From positions 3,386,412 to 3,450,411 of the forward strand of contig NZ_CP132335.1 in the NCBI RefSeq assembly GCF_030758295.1: a stretch of 64,000 bases of DNA. Direction: 5' to 3'. Of the stretch, positions 46,704-57,204 are shown piece by piece. Within the stretch, counting starts at the first letter, position 1. The number at the start of each line of letters is the position of its first letter. Made by a program: the position numbers and the translations under genes. This DNA is from Pararhizobium sp. IMCC21322. GTDB taxonomy: Bacteria; Pseudomonadota; Alphaproteobacteria; Rhizobiales; GCA-2746425. A model generated the notes under the pieces. It ran no database searches, was not told where the DNA came from, and worked only from the letters and a program-made list of their open reading frames with translations.

Positions 46704-47441
46704 CTATACCATTGCCATGCCACCGTTGATCTGAATGGTCTCGCCAGTGATGTAGGCAGCCTCATCGCTCGAAAGATATACGACGGCGGCTGCAATTTCG
46801 TCTGCGGTTCCAAGCCTGCCCACTGGAACATTCGCCAAAATGGTATCCCGCTGCTTGTCATTCAGCTTGTCGTTCATGGCTGAATCGATCAGTCCCGGCG
46901 CCACGCAATTTACCGTGATACCCCGGCTGCCAACCTCCTGCGCCAATGCCTTGGACATGCCAATGAGACCCGCTTTTGTGGCCGCATAATTCGTCTGCCC
47001 TGCATTCCCGACAACGCCTGCAACCGACGTAATGCCAATAATACGCCCTTGCCGCGCCTTCATCATTCCGCGCAGGCAGGCGCGGGCCAATTCAAAAGGC
47101 GCGTTGAGATTGATATCGACAACACTGTCCCAATCTTCATCTTTCATGCGCATCGCCAAGCCATCACGGGTGATGCCCGCATTGTTGACCAGAATGTCAA
47201 TCTGTCCCAGCGCTTCAATAACGCCTGGCACCAGGGTCGCGCGCGCTTCACGATCAGACAAATTGCAAGGGAACACATGGGCTCTGTCTCCCAGTTCTGT
47301 TCGCAATGCCTCAAGAGCCTCTACCCGCGTTCCATGCAACGCAACAGTGGCACCATGCGCATGCAGCGCTTTGGCTATGGCTGAGCCGAGGCTCCCACTT
47401 GCACCGGTTACGAGGGCGACTTTTCCAGTCAGGTCAAACAT
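46704..47441 (-). CDS. fabG: 3-oxoacyl-ACP reductase
   Basis: NADPH-dependent ketoreductase of fatty-acid synthesis, short-chain dehydrogenase fold, 245 residues. The cofactor loop is VTGASGSLGSAIAKAL, the catalytic Ser-Tyr-Lys lies in GITSVAGVVGNAGQTNYAATKAG split as Ser in ITSVAG and YAATK. NNAGITRDGL and the C-terminal YITGETIQINGGMAM are typical. Follows fabD by 32 bases. Confidence 0.96.
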   Translation of the reverse strand: MFDLTGKVALVTGASGSLGSAIAKALHAHGATVALHGTRVEALEALRTELGDRAHVFPCNLSDREARATLVPGVIEALGQIDILVNNAGITRDGLAMRMKDEDWDSVVDINLNAPFELARACLRGMMKARQGRIIGITSVAGVVGNAGQTNYAATKAGLIGMSKALAQEVGSRGITVNCVAPGLIDSAMNDKLNDKQRDTILANVPVGRLGTADEIAAAVVYLSSDEAAYITGETIQINGGMAMV

Positions 47442-47473
47442 ACAAGGCTCCGCTTACTGCTAAGGGTCTGAAA

Positions 47474-48403
47474 TTAATTAAGGGTCTGAATATCATCTGG
47501 CGTCGAAATTGACGAGGCGGCAATTCCCGGAGCAATCCGCTTGGCCAGTCCGGTCAAGACCTTGCCTGCACCAATCTCGAACGCTGCATCAACACCGTTA
47601 TCTGCCATCCAAAGAACTGATTCCCGCCAACGCACCCGTCCGGTGACCTGCGCCACAAGATGCCCGCGAATCTCATCTGGATCACTGATGGGAGCAGCCA
47701 GAACATTGGCAATCAAGGGAACACTTGGCGCATTAAGAGTAACCTGCGCAAGCGCCTCGGCCATGCGATCTGCTGCCGGTTGCATGAGCGAACAATGGAA
47801 AGGTGCGCTGACCGGCAACATCAATGCCCGGCGCGCGCCGAGTGCTTTGGCCAGCTCTGCAGCTTTTTCAACGGCAGCCTTTGAGCCCGAAACAACCACT
47901 TGTCCGGGGCCATTATCATTCGCAACATCACACACACCTGCCTGTGAAGCCTCCACAGCCAGACCTTCCACCTGTGCAAGTTCCAGTCCCAGTATGGCAG
48001 CCATCGCACCCGCGCCCACCGGCACGGCATGTTGCATGGCGTCGCCACGTATCCGTAACAAACGTGCCGCATCAGCCACACTCAGACTGCCTGCAGCGGC
48101 AAGTGCGGAGTATTCACCCAGCGAATGTCCGGCAACAAAGGCAGCTGAATTGGCAACCGTGACGCCGGCTTCTTTCATCGCGGCAATCGCAGCCAGGCTG
48201 ACGGCCATCAACGCAGGCTGAGCATTGGCGGTCAGCGTTAACGCATCTGCAGGACCCTCCCAGATCACCTGACTGAGAGGCTGCCCCAAAGCATCATCAA
48301 CTTCAGCAAAAACCTCTCTTGCAGCAGCGGACGCATCTGCCAGTGCCTTGCCCATGCCAACGGCCTGGCTGCCCTGTCCGGGAAAGGTAAAAACTCGTGT
48401 CAT
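47474..48403 (-). CDS. fabD: Malonyl-CoA:ACP transacylase
   Basis: Loads malonyl groups on ACP. 309 residues from ATG 48403 (MTRVFTFPGQGSQAVGMG); the frame is open to 48433 but those residues do not fit. The nucleophile is in VAGHSLGEYSAL, the second catalytic His in PVSAPFHCSLM. First gene of fabD-fabG. Confidence 0.96.
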   Translation of the reverse strand: MTRVFTFPGQGSQAVGMGKALADASAAAREVFAEVDDALGQPLSQVIWEGPADALTLTANAQPALMAVSLAAIAAMKEAGVTVANSAAFVAGHSLGEYSALAAAGSLSVADAARLLRIRGDAMQHAVPVGAGAMAAILGLELAQVEGLAVEASQAGVCDVANDNGPGQVVVSGSKAAVEKAAELAKALGARRALMLPVSAPFHCSLMQPAADRMAEALAQVTLNAPSVPLIANVLAAPISDPDEIRGHLVAQVTGRVRWRESVLWMADNGVDAAFEIGAGKVLTGLAKRIAPGIAASSISTPDDIQTLN

Positions 48404-48789
48404 GAAACTGAAGCCCTGCATTACATGTGACAATTATGTGAAATGAACGCTGAAACACCCTATTCTGCGCCCCTGTGTCAAGGAACTTTAGCTCAAATGC
48501 CCCAAAAGCGGGGCTGAGCGCCAGTTTCACCTTGCATTTACCGATTCCACGCGTATAACGCCGCAATCGCAACCAGCTCGGCTGGGGGCTGAACGAAAGG
48601 CTGTGCCTTCTCGCAGGAATTATTCTCACGGCATGTGAGAAATAACAATCGTGAGGACAACAGTAGGGCTTAGTCCCGGCTTTCGGTGTCCCCGCTCTCG
48701 ATGCGTCTTCGATCAGCCTTTCCTACGGTCATCCGACCAGAGGGCTTCGATGGGGCTTTGCGCCGAGCTACTATATAAGGAAAGGCAAT
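48404..48789 (+). promoter_or_regulatory. Divergent promoter region and rpsF leader
   Basis: 386 bases between fabD and rpsF with no credible gene. A TTCTCAC/GTGAGAA inverted repeat lies at about 48622-48642. The 130 bases before rpsF are GC-rich with short complementary blocks and could form the S6:S18-responsive leader known for rpsF operons in several bacteria, but I cannot draw a convincing match. AAGGAAAGG is the ribosome site just before rpsF. Confidence 0.35.
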
Positions 48790-49161
48790 ATGCCACTTTA
48801 CGAGCACGTCGTGCTTGCACGTCAGGACTTGTCCGGCCAACAGGTCGAGACTCTGGTCGACTCCCTGAAAGAAATCGTCACCGAAAATGGTGGAACGATT
48901 CCATTTGTGGAAAGCTGGGGACTGAAGTCCCTCACCTATCGTATTCAGCGTAACCGCAAAGCACATTTTACATTTCTGAACATCGATGCCCCCCATGCGG
49001 CCGTTGCCGAAATGGAGCGTCAGATGCGCCTCAATGAAGATGTGCTGCGTTACATGACCATTCGTGTCAAAGAACACGAAGAAGGCCCAACAGCAATGAT
49101 GCAAAAACGTGACCGTGATGATCGACGCCCTGGTGGCGGCGGTCGTGGTCGTGACCGGTAA
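48790..49161 (+). CDS. rpsF: 30S ribosomal protein S6
   Basis: 123 residues: [19 protein letters not shown], the [20 protein letters not shown] core and ALL-beta/alpha S6 fold. The tail is Arg/Gly rich ([17 protein letters not shown]). S6 pairs with S18 on the platform of the small subunit; rpsR follows 17 bases downstream. Confidence 0.97.
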   Translation: MPLYEHVVLARQDLSGQQVETLVDSLKEIVTENGGTIPFVESWGLKSLTYRIQRNRKAHFTFLNIDAPHAAVAEMERQMRLNEDVLRYMTIRVKEHEEGPTAMMQKRDRDDRRPGGGGRGRDR

Positions 49162-49178
49162 GAAGGAGGATATTTTCA

Positions 49179-49427
49179 ATGGTTGATATTGCACAACTTC
49201 CGCAACGCCGCCCGTTTCACCGTCGTCGCAAAACATGCCCATTCTCCGGAGCTAACTCCCCGAAGATTGATTATAAAGATGTAAAATTGCTGCAGCGCTA
49301 CGTCTCTGAGCGCGGCAAAATCGTGCCGTCACGTATTACAGCAGTTTCCGCCAAGAAGCAGCGCGAATTGGCTCAGGCCATCAAACGCTCCCGTTTCCTT
49401 GGTCTTTTGCCTTACGTTATCAAGTAA
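49179..49427 (+). CDS. rpsR: 30S ribosomal protein S18
   Basis: 82 residues; contains [31 protein letters not shown] and [13 protein letters not shown], the hallmark of S18. Strong ribosome site AGGAGG 12 bases upstream. Confidence 0.97.
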   Translation: MVDIAQLPQRRPFHRRRKTCPFSGANSPKIDYKDVKLLQRYVSERGKIVPSRITAVSAKKQRELAQAIKRSRFLGLLPYVIK

Positions 49428-49543
49428 GCAAAACTCGAACGAATAGATAATCCGGATGGCGGATGAGCCGCCTTCCGGACTTTCAGTTGAAGCCCGGCCC
49501 TAAGGCTTTCGGGTTTCTAACCGCCAGATGCGGGACAGCAACG

Positions 49544-50488
49544 ATGACACAGATTCTTCTGATCAGTATTGGTGCCGGACTGCTGTCTGCCTTGCTATTT
49601 GCAAGCATACTGACAGGGTCTCTGATCGCCATTGTGATGCAGATATTCGCGCAACTCCCCCTGCAAACGGCAAGCCTGACCTTTGGTCCCCGCGCCAGTT
49701 ACCTGGCGGCATTCGCCGCAATTGTTGCACTTCTGTTTGTCTCCGGCTTACCCAGCCAGACCATATCATTTGCTCTTAATTTTGCAGCACCAGCTCTCAT
49801 TGCCAGTTATCTTGCAGGCCTGAAAAATACGGACATTCCGGAAGACGATCTGGCAGCGTGGTTTCCGCTTGGACGCATCTTGGCGGTCATCGCCGGCACC
49901 TCATTCGTCGTCTTCGTTCTTTTGAGTTTCTATTCCGGCTTTACGCCAGACGAAGCGGTTACAGCCATTGAAACCCAGGCGTTGATCCTGTTGGAACCAA
50001 CCATTGAAAGTGGCCAGATCACACTGGAAACGATCAATCAGCTGGCTGTTTTCTTTGTAGCCCTTTTTCCATTTGTTGCCGCTGCCGGGTTTGTTGTGGT
50101 CACAACATTGAATCTTGTGCTCGCCATTCGCATCGCGCGGCGTTACGGCACATTCAAACGCCCGCCAAGCAACATCCAGTCTCTGGAAATTCCACGCATC
50201 GTGCATTTCATCGCCCTGGCGTCTTTGGCCATGATATGGGTCAGTGAGGCGTCGCATCCATTCCTAACCGCCATAGCAGGCGCATCTTCTACGCTGGTGA
50301 TTTTTGCTGGCTTTGCAGCTCTGCATGCCCTGACCAGTCGATTGTCGGCCCAGCGCATCATTCTGTTCGCCACTTATGGCAGCATCGTTCTTTTCACATT
50401 CCCGCTTTTGCTCATCCTGATCCTTGGCTGGATCGATGGGTTTCTAAACCTGCGCGGTCGTTCATCTGATCGCGCCTCAAATCAATAA
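49544..50488 (+). CDS. DUF2232 multi-pass membrane protein
   Basis: 314 residues from ATG 49544 ([19 protein letters not shown]), with GGGA 9 bases before; an upstream start at 49463 would add a non-hydrophobic stretch. Eight or so membrane segments are spread through the protein (for example at 5-30, 45-75, 100-130, 175-200, 230-260, 280-305). The DUF2232/YybS-like family is commonly placed between rpsR and rplI in alphaproteobacteria; its function is unknown, perhaps a transporter-like S component. Confidence 0.85.
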   Translation: MTQILLISIGAGLLSALLFASILTGSLIAIVMQIFAQLPLQTASLTFGPRASYLAAFAAIVALLFVSGLPSQTISFALNFAAPALIASYLAGLKNTDIPEDDLAAWFPLGRILAVIAGTSFVVFVLLSFYSGFTPDEAVTAIETQALILLEPTIESGQITLETINQLAVFFVALFPFVAAAGFVVVTTLNLVLAIRIARRYGTFKRPPSNIQSLEIPRIVHFIALASLAMIWVSEASHPFLTAIAGASSTLVIFAGFAALHALTSRLSAQRIILFATYGSIVLFTFPLLLILILGWIDGFLNLRGRSSDRASNQ

Positions 50489-50511
50489 GTTTCAAACGTA
50501 AGGAAAAACCA

Positions 50512-51147
50512 ATGAATATCATTCTTCTGGAACGTATCGCCCGCCTCGGACAGGTCGGTGATGTTGTAAAAGTAAAAGACGGCTATGCCCGCAACTACTT
50601 GCTGCCAAATGGCAAAGCATTGCGCGCCACAGTTGCAAATAAGAAAGAATTTGAAAGCCGCCGTGTTGAAATTGAAGCACGCAATCTGGAAATGCAGTCT
50701 GACGCTCAGCAGGTTGCAGAGCGCCTGGATGGTCAGTCCGTTACCATGATCCGCCGCGCTGGTCAGACTGGCCAGCTTTACGGATCAGTTAACACCCGCG
50801 ACATTGCAGCTGAACTCAAAGAGGCTGGCTTTAGCGTCCTGCGTTCACAAATTCAGTTGAATGATCCAATCAAGAAAATCGGCGTTCACGAAATCACTGT
50901 TGCTCTCTTTGCGGACGTAAATGCGTCTGTCTCTGTCAACGTTGCTCGGTCAGAAGATGAAGCCGAACGTCAGGCACAGGGCGAAGATGTATCTGTCGCT
51001 GGGGATGATTTTGAAGAAGAAGAAGAAGTTGTCATCGACGAAGATGCTCCAGACCTGGAAGAAGTCTTTGAAGAAGGCGCAGGCGAGATTGCTGATGACG
51101 CTGACGCCGATGCGGAAGAAGCTTCCGAAGAAGAAAAGAGCGACTGA
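50512..51147 (+). CDS. rplI: 50S ribosomal protein L9
   Basis: 211 residues. The N-domain has the signature [20 protein letters not shown], then the connecting helix and the C-domain ([23 protein letters not shown]). Residues from about 155 on form a strongly acidic tail ([19 protein letters not shown] ... [10 protein letters not shown]), longer than in the 149-residue E. coli protein; acidic tails are frequent in rhizobial L9. Ends the rpsF operon, with a terminator behind. Confidence 0.96.
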   Translation: MNIILLERIARLGQVGDVVKVKDGYARNYLLPNGKALRATVANKKEFESRRVEIEARNLEMQSDAQQVAERLDGQSVTMIRRAGQTGQLYGSVNTRDIAAELKEAGFSVLRSQIQLNDPIKKIGVHEITVALFADVNASVSVNVARSEDEAERQAQGEDVSVAGDDFEEEEEVVIDEDAPDLEEVFEEGAGEIADDADADAEEASEEEKSD

Positions 51148-51171
51148 TCCATTCAGTCGTTCGCTCTATGC

Positions 51172-51199
51172 AAACACCCGGTCAGTGACCGGGTGTTTT
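51172..51199 (+). terminator. Rho-independent terminator after rplI
   Basis: AAACACCCGGTCA is followed at once by its complement TGACCGGGTGTTTT, a 13-base near-perfect stem with a T-run, 24 bases after the rplI stop. It separates the ribosomal operon from the converging sugar locus. Confidence 0.92.
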
Positions 51200-51277
51200 C
51201 GTTTGTGCAATTGTCTTTGAACATGTTTGTTTATACGGAACACACGGGATCAAATTTCATCTCCCGGCAGGAATGAT

Positions 51278-52276
51278 TCAAGCTTCAATAAGCGCAATCA
51301 TGCGCTCAAGGCGCTCCATGGCCAGCAGGCCGTCTTCAATGGTCGGAACATTGCGGTTCTCGCCACGAACGGTCGCTGCAACATCCGCAATCAGCGCCTT
51401 GTATCCCTTGTGGTCCTCATTGGCAGCAGCTGTGAAATTTGGCGTCCAGCTCAACGTATCAGCTGCCGGATCAAGCGTGGCTGCCGGGTCATCGGCTTTG
51501 AAAGCCGGATCACGGTACAAGGCTACATTTATGATGTTGTCGATCTCCAGCCGCACATGGTCACCCATGATGCGCAGTTCCTCCATGGGAGTACCCCGCG
51601 ACTGAACAGTCCCCATAACCACATTGCCGATCACACCATTGCGAGCGCTAAACCCGACATGGAACAGGATTTTGCCGGGCGACGGGCTGATCTTGCGTAC
51701 GGTCATGTCATCAAAATCCTCCCCCATCAGCCAGGGGATGAGGTCCATATAGTGAACGCAATGATGCAGATAGAATCCGGAATAATCCGGTTCACCTACA
51801 AAATAGGTCGGCGCTGTCATATAGGCGCCGGTCATGCCCAGGATCTGGCCGAAATCACCTTTTTCCAGAATATTTTTGGCAATCCGGTTTCCGGTGGAAT
51901 AGCGTTTCATGAAGCCCACAATGACCGGTTGCCCTGCCGAACGTGACGCTTCTGCGACAGCGCGCGCACCAGCAGCACTTGTTGCTGGTGGCTTTTCCAT
52001 GAACACAGGCAAGTCGCGCTGCACGGCTGCGATTGATGCTTTTTCATGCAAATCCGGCCCCACAGCCATACCGATAAAATCCAGCCCGGGATGGGCGACA
52101 AGATCGCGATAGTCGGAATACAGAGCCGTGACCCCATATTCCCGGCCCACAGCGGACATGGCCGCGTCATCCTTGTCACAAAGCGCGGCAATCCGAATGT
52201 CGTTGATACCAAGCTGGGGCAATAACATTTGCCGGGCATGGCGTCCGCAGCCGATCCAGCCGATATTCAAAGTCAT
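51278..52276 (-). CDS. Gfo/Idh/MocA family oxidoreductase
   Basis: 332 residues; NAD(P)-dependent sugar or inositol dehydrogenase type. The Rossmann start is [20 protein letters not shown], the cofactor/catalytic EKP motif is in [11 protein letters not shown], and the catalytic His region is [17 protein letters not shown]. Last gene of the minus-strand carbohydrate operon; its start overlaps the stop of the isomerase gene (ATGA at 52276-52273). The substrate cannot be read from sequence. Confidence 0.88.
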   Translation of the reverse strand: MTLNIGWIGCGRHARQMLLPQLGINDIRIAALCDKDDAAMSAVGREYGVTALYSDYRDLVAHPGLDFIGMAVGPDLHEKASIAAVQRDLPVFMEKPPATSAAGARAVAEASRSAGQPVIVGFMKRYSTGNRIAKNILEKGDFGQILGMTGAYMTAPTYFVGEPDYSGFYLHHCVHYMDLIPWLMGEDFDDMTVRKISPSPGKILFHVGFSARNGVIGNVVMGTVQSRGTPMEELRIMGDHVRLEIDNIINVALYRDPAFKADDPAATLDPAADTLSWTPNFTAAANEDHKGYKALIADVAATVRGENRNVPTIEDGLLAMERLERMIALIEA

Positions 52277-53181
52277 TGATTTACCTCCGCAAGGGCAAGC
52301 GCGGAGCGGATCACTCCGAGACCAGCCTTCAGTTTGGCACTTTCATCTTCATGCGGCGCACGCCAATGTGCAATCGGCAGCGCAACACGATCGTCATCGC
52401 GGCGAAACGGTTCCAGAGACACCGGACCGCGATAGCCAATTTGCGCCAAGGCGCGCATGATTGCTGTCCAGTCAAGATGCCCGGTGCCTGGATGCCCACG
52501 GTGGTTTTCATTGGCCTGGAAATGCACAAGGCGGCTGCCTGAGGCACGAATTGCATCGGGTATGGAGCGCTCTTCCATATTCATATGAAATGTGTCCAAC
52601 ATGATCCCGAGCCCCGCATCATCAACCTTATCGACAACTTCAATGGCCTGACGCGTGGTTGAAATAATGTCCGTCTCAAATCTGTTAAGCGGCTCAAGCC
52701 CGAACACCACGCCTGCGCTGCGGGCAAGTGGTGCAACCTTCGCCAGCCCGTCCACCGTCCGCGCAGCACGCGCCGCGATTTCATCATCTGTGCGCGGTAC
52801 GGGTGGCCTGCCGGCAAAAACCATAGGTTCACCATAAAGCGGGCCGCCAACGATAGTGGTGCCAAGCTGGTCAGCGACTTGCACACAGTGTTTGAGATAG
52901 TCCAGTCCACCCTGTCGCGCATCCGGTTCATCCGAGGCGATGGAACGTTGCGCATTTACTCTTGCCGCCAGAACAAGGCTGATCCCGCAATCATGGGCTT
53001 TTTTGCGGGCCACACTCAGATCAATTTCATCTTCTGGTTCGGGAACCAAAAGCTCCATGAAGTCAAAACCGAGCTTTGCTGCATAGTCAAAATAATGCAG
53101 GTCAGCACCGGTAAACGGGCGTATGAACTGCATTGAGATGATGCCGATTGGATTGTCCAAAAGCGTTTTCCTTTGTGGCAT
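52273..53181 (-). CDS. Sugar phosphate isomerase/epimerase (xylose-isomerase-like TIM barrel)
   Basis: 302 residues from ATG 53181 ([17 protein letters not shown]); a GTG at 53205 is possible. Metal-binding residues typical of the AP endonuclease 2 superfamily are seen in [13 protein letters not shown] (Glu), [12 protein letters not shown] (Asp, His), [20 protein letters not shown] (His, Asp) and [10 protein letters not shown] (Glu). Related enzymes are hydroxypyruvate, 3-keto-sugar and tagatose-type epimerases. Pairing with a MocA-type dehydrogenase fits oxidation and isomerisation of an imported sugar or cyclitol. Confidence 0.87.
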   Translation of the reverse strand: MPQRKTLLDNPIGIISMQFIRPFTGADLHYFDYAAKLGFDFMELLVPEPEDEIDLSVARKKAHDCGISLVLAARVNAQRSIASDEPDARQGGLDYLKHCVQVADQLGTTIVGGPLYGEPMVFAGRPPVPRTDDEIAARAARTVDGLAKVAPLARSAGVVFGLEPLNRFETDIISTTRQAIEVVDKVDDAGLGIMLDTFHMNMEERSIPDAIRASGSRLVHFQANENHRGHPGTGHLDWTAIMRALAQIGYRGPVSLEPFRRDDDRVALPIAHWRAPHEDESAKLKAGLGVIRSALALAEVNQ

Positions 53182-53188
53182 GGCAGGT

Positions 53189-54022
53189 TCAGCCTTTGAC
53201 AGCACCCTGGGTCAGACCCGATATCAGGCGTTTTTGCACCAACAGAAACAGAACCGTGGCCGGCATTGCGCCCACAATGCCGCCTGCTGTCAAAAGGCCC
53301 CATTGAATTTCATACTCACCGATAAGGGTCTGAACCGCGACCGTGATCGGGCGAACATTTCTGCCACCCAGTGTCAGTGCGTAGAGATATTCATTCCAGG
53401 ATGTGATGAAAATATAGATGGCAGTCGCAATTATGCCGGGGACACACAACGGAAGCACAACACGGCGCAAAGCTCCCATTCGGGTGCAGCCATCTGTCAT
53501 GGCGGCTTCGTCGAGGGATCTGGGTATTCCGTTCATGTAACTGATCATCATCCATACTGAAAACGGTATTGCGATTGTTGAATTGGCAATGATCAGCGCA
53601 AGATGCGTGTCCAACAGGCCCAAAACCCGCATAAGCACAAACAGCGGCAGGATGAGCAGAACCAGCGGGAACATATTGATGAGCAGGAATTGCAGCATCA
53701 GGACACGTTTGCCCTTGAAAGAAAACCGCGAAAACGAATAGGCAGCAGTCACACTCAGAGACAGGCCCACCACCACGGTTCCGCTGGCAACAATAAAACT
53801 GTCGAGCAAATTATCGCCAAAACCCACAGTTTTGAAAAGCCGTGTGTAATTGTCGATGGTCGCACCGATGATGGATGGGCCTTCTGTAAAGAGACGGCTC
53901 TCATCGGTCACCGATGTAATGAACATCCAGATATAAGGACCAAGCGCAAACGCGAGGATCAGGAGCATGGGCAGCTCCACAATCAGCAGTCGGCGTGAAG
54001 TGGGCATTTTACCGAGCGCCAT
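53189..54022 (-). CDS. Carbohydrate ABC transporter permease (MalG-type)
   Basis: 277 residues with six membrane segments and the ABC contact loop in [26 protein letters not shown] (EAA motif). Start codon shares a base with the stop of the preceding permease gene (TAATG). It forms the channel with the MalF-type partner. Confidence 0.93.
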   Translation of the reverse strand: MALGKMPTSRRLLIVELPMLLILAFALGPYIWMFITSVTDESRLFTEGPSIIGATIDNYTRLFKTVGFGDNLLDSFIVASGTVVVGLSLSVTAAYSFSRFSFKGKRVLMLQFLLINMFPLVLLILPLFVLMRVLGLLDTHLALIIANSTIAIPFSVWMMISYMNGIPRSLDEAAMTDGCTRMGALRRVVLPLCVPGIIATAIYIFITSWNEYLYALTLGGRNVRPITVAVQTLIGEYEIQWGLLTAGGIVGAMPATVLFLLVQKRLISGLTQGAVKG

Positions 54023-54957
54023 TATTGAACAGCCTTTCCGGTCCGCCTGAGATAGATCAGAACAAGGCCCATGAGAAGGAAGGTGAACAGAACGGCAAGC
54101 GCTGAGCCGTAGCCGAAATCAAGATTGGTGCGCGCCTTGATGAAAGCATAAAGCGGCAAAGTGTAAGTGGAATATCCGGGGCCGCCGCCGGTCATGACAA
54201 AAATCACGTCAAACGAATTCGCGACCCAGATAGTGCGCAACAGGACGGCTGTCACCAGAACACCGGAAATGCCCGGCAAGGTAATGTGCCAGAATTGCCG
54301 CCAGGCACTCGCACCATCCAGCGAGGCTGCCTCATAGTAGCTTTTGGGAATGGATTGCAGTCCTGCCAAAATCATGACTGCAAAGAAGGGAAAGCCCTGC
54401 CATGTCAGTGTCAGAATGATGGCTCCAAGGGCCAGGTCCGGATCAGCAAGCCAGGGAACGGCCTGCTCGACCAAGCCAAGGCGGAGCATGAAATCGTTGA
54501 GCACGCCGTAATTACTGTCGTAAATCCAGACCCACATCAGAGCGATGACAACAGAGGGCAGCGCCCAGGGAATGATGATCAATGCACGTGCCAGCGCCCG
54601 CCAGCGAAACTCCTGATTCAAAAGCAGCGCTGTGCCGAGGCCAAGAAGCATCTGCCCCGGTATTGTGACCCCAATCCAGATGATTGTGTGCTTCAGGGAT
54701 ATCCAGAAAACCTCGTCTTGCAGTGCTGCAACGAAATTGTCGAAACCAATAAATTTAAATTCCTTGGGCCGAAACAGAACATATTCGTGCAGGCTCATCC
54801 AAGCGGTCTGCAGCATCGGCAGAAATACGATTGTCAACGTTACCAGAACGGCAGGCGACAGCATCGCATAAGGCAGGATGCGCTTGCCCAGCCTGCGGCG
54901 CGATGGCCCGCCGGCATCGTCAGCAGATTCCGGACCGTTGTGAGTTTGCATTGCCAT
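54022..54957 (-). CDS. Carbohydrate ABC transporter permease (MalF-type)
   Basis: 311 residues, six membrane segments after a polar N-terminus; the EAA loop is YYEAASLDGASAWRQFWHITLPG. Preceded by the binding-protein gene 90 bases upstream. Confidence 0.93.
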   Translation of the reverse strand: MAMQTHNGPESADDAGGPSRRRLGKRILPYAMLSPAVLVTLTIVFLPMLQTAWMSLHEYVLFRPKEFKFIGFDNFVAALQDEVFWISLKHTIIWIGVTIPGQMLLGLGTALLLNQEFRWRALARALIIIPWALPSVVIALMWVWIYDSNYGVLNDFMLRLGLVEQAVPWLADPDLALGAIILTLTWQGFPFFAVMILAGLQSIPKSYYEAASLDGASAWRQFWHITLPGISGVLVTAVLLRTIWVANSFDVIFVMTGGGPGYSTYTLPLYAFIKARTNLDFGYGSALAVLFTFLLMGLVLIYLRRTGKAVQ

Positions 54958-55047
54958 CAGAAAACTTGTTTTGGAGGCTTCCGGTAGTGGGAGAGATGGA
55001 ACGGGAATTGAGGCGGCAAATACGCCGCCCCAATCAATGCGTAACGC

Positions 55048-56265
55048 TTAGTTGCCGTAAAGCTTGGCAATTTCGGCGTTCATTTCAGCGGCAGTTATTT
55101 CGCCAGTCAGCGCGCGCTGCATTGCAACCGGCCAGACCGTATTCACAAAGTCTGACGTTTCGGTACGGTTTGGCAACAAATTGGCAAATGGGAGGGAGTC
55201 AATTGTTGCCTCGACAAACCGCTGAGGATGCAATGTCCAGCTTGCGCTGTCTGTTTTGGTAACAGGAAGCTGGCCTGTTGCCTCGTTGAACTTGGCATTG
55301 TTTCCAGCGGTCGACAGGAACGAAATCCATTTCCATGCGGCATCCTTGTCTTCAGCAGAGGACAGAACAGCCGTGCTTTCATCACCAAAAGCAGTCCAGC
55401 GCCCGCCGCCACATTCAGGAACCGTCGTGGCGGAAACCTTGTCGCCAAGAGCTTCAACCATTCCGTTTGCTGAACCGATATGGTGAATGGTCATGGCCGT
55501 TTTGCCAGCTTTGAAACCGCCGATGATTTCCTGAAAACCATCATTGGGTGCAGATGGCGGGAAGGAACCGTCTTCACGGAACATATCAACCACGAACTGG
55601 CTGCCGGCAATGGCCGCTTCAGATTCGATCCCGTCCGTCAGGCTGACACCATCCCGGCCCAGCGTCAGACTGGCCCAATGGTCGTGGCCACCCTTGCTTC
55701 CGCGAAGGCCAAATCCATATACATCAGTACGGCCATCTCCGTCTGTGTCACGCGTGAGCGCTTTGGCAGCCGCACGAAACTCATCGCAGGACTTGGGAAC
55801 GTCCAGCCCAAGCTCGTTGAACATGTCCGGACGATAATAAAGATAGAGCACCACATACTGCACTGGCAGGTAATATGAGCTTCCATCCTGGGCACGGGTC
55901 AACTCAAACAGGTTTTCCTGCACATCAGACTTGTCCGCCCATGCCTCAATCCGGTCACCGATAGGTTCCAAAGCACCCATTTCGATCAGCCGGGGCTGAG
56001 CAAACATTTTCACCATCGCCGCATCGGGCGCATTGCCTCCGATGATGGATGTGTAGAGCGTATCGTAATAGCTGTTCCATGGAATGTTTTCAGCTTCGAT
56101 GGTAATGCCCGGATTTTGAGATTCAAAGCTTTCAACAAGCTCGTTCATCGGATTGTCGGCATTGTCGAAATGATACCAGAAGCGGACGGTGCTTTCAGCT
56201 GTCGCCATGCTGGAGCTCATAGCTAGAACGCTCGCTGCCAGGCCAAGTTTTGCAATAATATTCAA
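55048..56265 (-). CDS. Carbohydrate ABC transporter substrate-binding protein
   Basis: 405 residues, periplasmic. Signal peptide of about 23 residues (LGLAASVLAMSSSMATA). The family 1 extracellular solute-binding fold starts TVRFWYHFDNADNPMNELVESF and shows PVQYVVLYLYYRPDMFNELGLD and the domain-crossing segment AMTIHHIGSANGMVEALG. It delivers the sugar to the two permeases. The ligand is unknown; the family covers oligosaccharides, glycerol phosphates and polyols. Confidence 0.93.
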   Translation of the reverse strand: MNIIAKLGLAASVLAMSSSMATAESTVRFWYHFDNADNPMNELVESFESQNPGITIEAENIPWNSYYDTLYTSIIGGNAPDAAMVKMFAQPRLIEMGALEPIGDRIEAWADKSDVQENLFELTRAQDGSSYYLPVQYVVLYLYYRPDMFNELGLDVPKSCDEFRAAAKALTRDTDGDGRTDVYGFGLRGSKGGHDHWASLTLGRDGVSLTDGIESEAAIAGSQFVVDMFREDGSFPPSAPNDGFQEIIGGFKAGKTAMTIHHIGSANGMVEALGDKVSATTVPECGGGRWTAFGDESTAVLSSAEDKDAAWKWISFLSTAGNNAKFNEATGQLPVTKTDSASWTLHPQRFVEATIDSLPFANLLPNRTETSDFVNTVWPVAMQRALTGEITAAEMNAEIAKLYGN

Positions 56266-56277
56266 TGTCTTACCTCC

Positions 56278-57204
56278 CTATTTTGAATGCTCGTATTGAG
56301 CGGTTTGTTGTTTGAAAAATTCACCTGCCAAATTGAACGCACTCTGCGCCTCCGGCAATTCGGAACCCATTTGCATGAAGCCGTGCACGACCCCCTGGAA
56401 CAGATCAAAACGATCATCACGTCCCAGCGTGCGCAACCGGTGGATCAATGCGTCGGTGTCACTGCGCAGCGGATCCAGTTCTGCAGCATTGAGATACAGT
56501 GGTGGCAGAGCACGCAGTTGCACATCGTCGGCGCAAAGTGGCGTTACACTGGGTAAATGCCGAACGTCCTCGGGCGCGTACCAATCCCAAAACCGCTGCA
56601 TTTTGCCTCGGGTCAGACCCGGACCATTGGCAAACTCCCGGTAGGATGATGTTGTGAAATCAGCGCCATACACACCATAAAAGAGCAAGGCACATGAAGG
56701 CAGGTCACCACCCTCGTCCAGCAGTCGCAACATGCCTGCAAGAGCAAGGTTTGCCCCTGCACTATCGCCAGCTATGCCCCATCGGCGCTTGCGATCTCTG
56801 GCTTGCCAGATGTCCAGCAGATCCTCCAATGCACATGGATATGGGTGCTCCGGCGCAAGGCGGTATTCGAAAGTCAGAACGGGCGCGCGGGATTGTATGG
56901 CAAGTCTGCGTGCAGCCCCCTCATGGGTTGCGACCGAACAAAAAGCCCAGCCACCACCATGAACATGCAAAATGGCGTCGGTCCCGCAATCATCATGTGG
57001 AACAATGTAGCGCGCCAGCATATCGTCAATTATCACGGTCCGGGCTTCAGCCACATCTGGCAGGGCTTCATTCCAGCGCAGATTGGTAAGATTGGCCAGG
57101 GCACGTCCCGCATCAGATGGCAGCGTGGTCGGGTCAACCAGACCTTCATCTTCAACAATCAGCCGATCCAATATGGCCTTCATGGACGCGCTCGGCTCAC
57201 TCAT
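56278..57204 (-). CDS. Alpha/beta hydrolase (HSL-type esterase)
   Basis: 308 residues. Oxyanion motif HVHGGGWAFCS, nucleophile GDSAGANLAL, acid in AAELDPLRSDTDAL and catalytic His in VVHGFMQMG give a complete triad of the hormone-sensitive-lipase/acetyl-esterase family. No signal peptide, so it acts in the cytosol. Placed between the regulator and the binding protein of a sugar importer, it may deacylate the imported substrate or open a lactone product; this is inference. Its start overlaps the GntR stop (ATGA at 57204-57201). Confidence 0.88.
   Translation of the reverse strand: MSEPSASMKAILDRLIVEDEGLVDPTTLPSDAGRALANLTNLRWNEALPDVAEARTVIIDDMLARYIVPHDDCGTDAILHVHGGGWAFCSVATHEGAARRLAIQSRAPVLTFEYRLAPEHPYPCALEDLLDIWQARDRKRRWGIAGDSAGANLALAGMLRLLDEGGDLPSCALLFYGVYGADFTTSSYREFANGPGLTRGKMQRFWDWYAPEDVRHLPSVTPLCADDVQLRALPPLYLNAAELDPLRSDTDALIHRLRTLGRDDRFDLFQGVVHGFMQMGSELPEAQSAFNLAGEFFKQQTAQYEHSK

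Noticed and set aside
50970-51147. Acidic end of rplI as a frameshift artefact
   Set aside because: The frame is continuous, the codons are normal and acidic L9 tails are common in rhizobial relatives.
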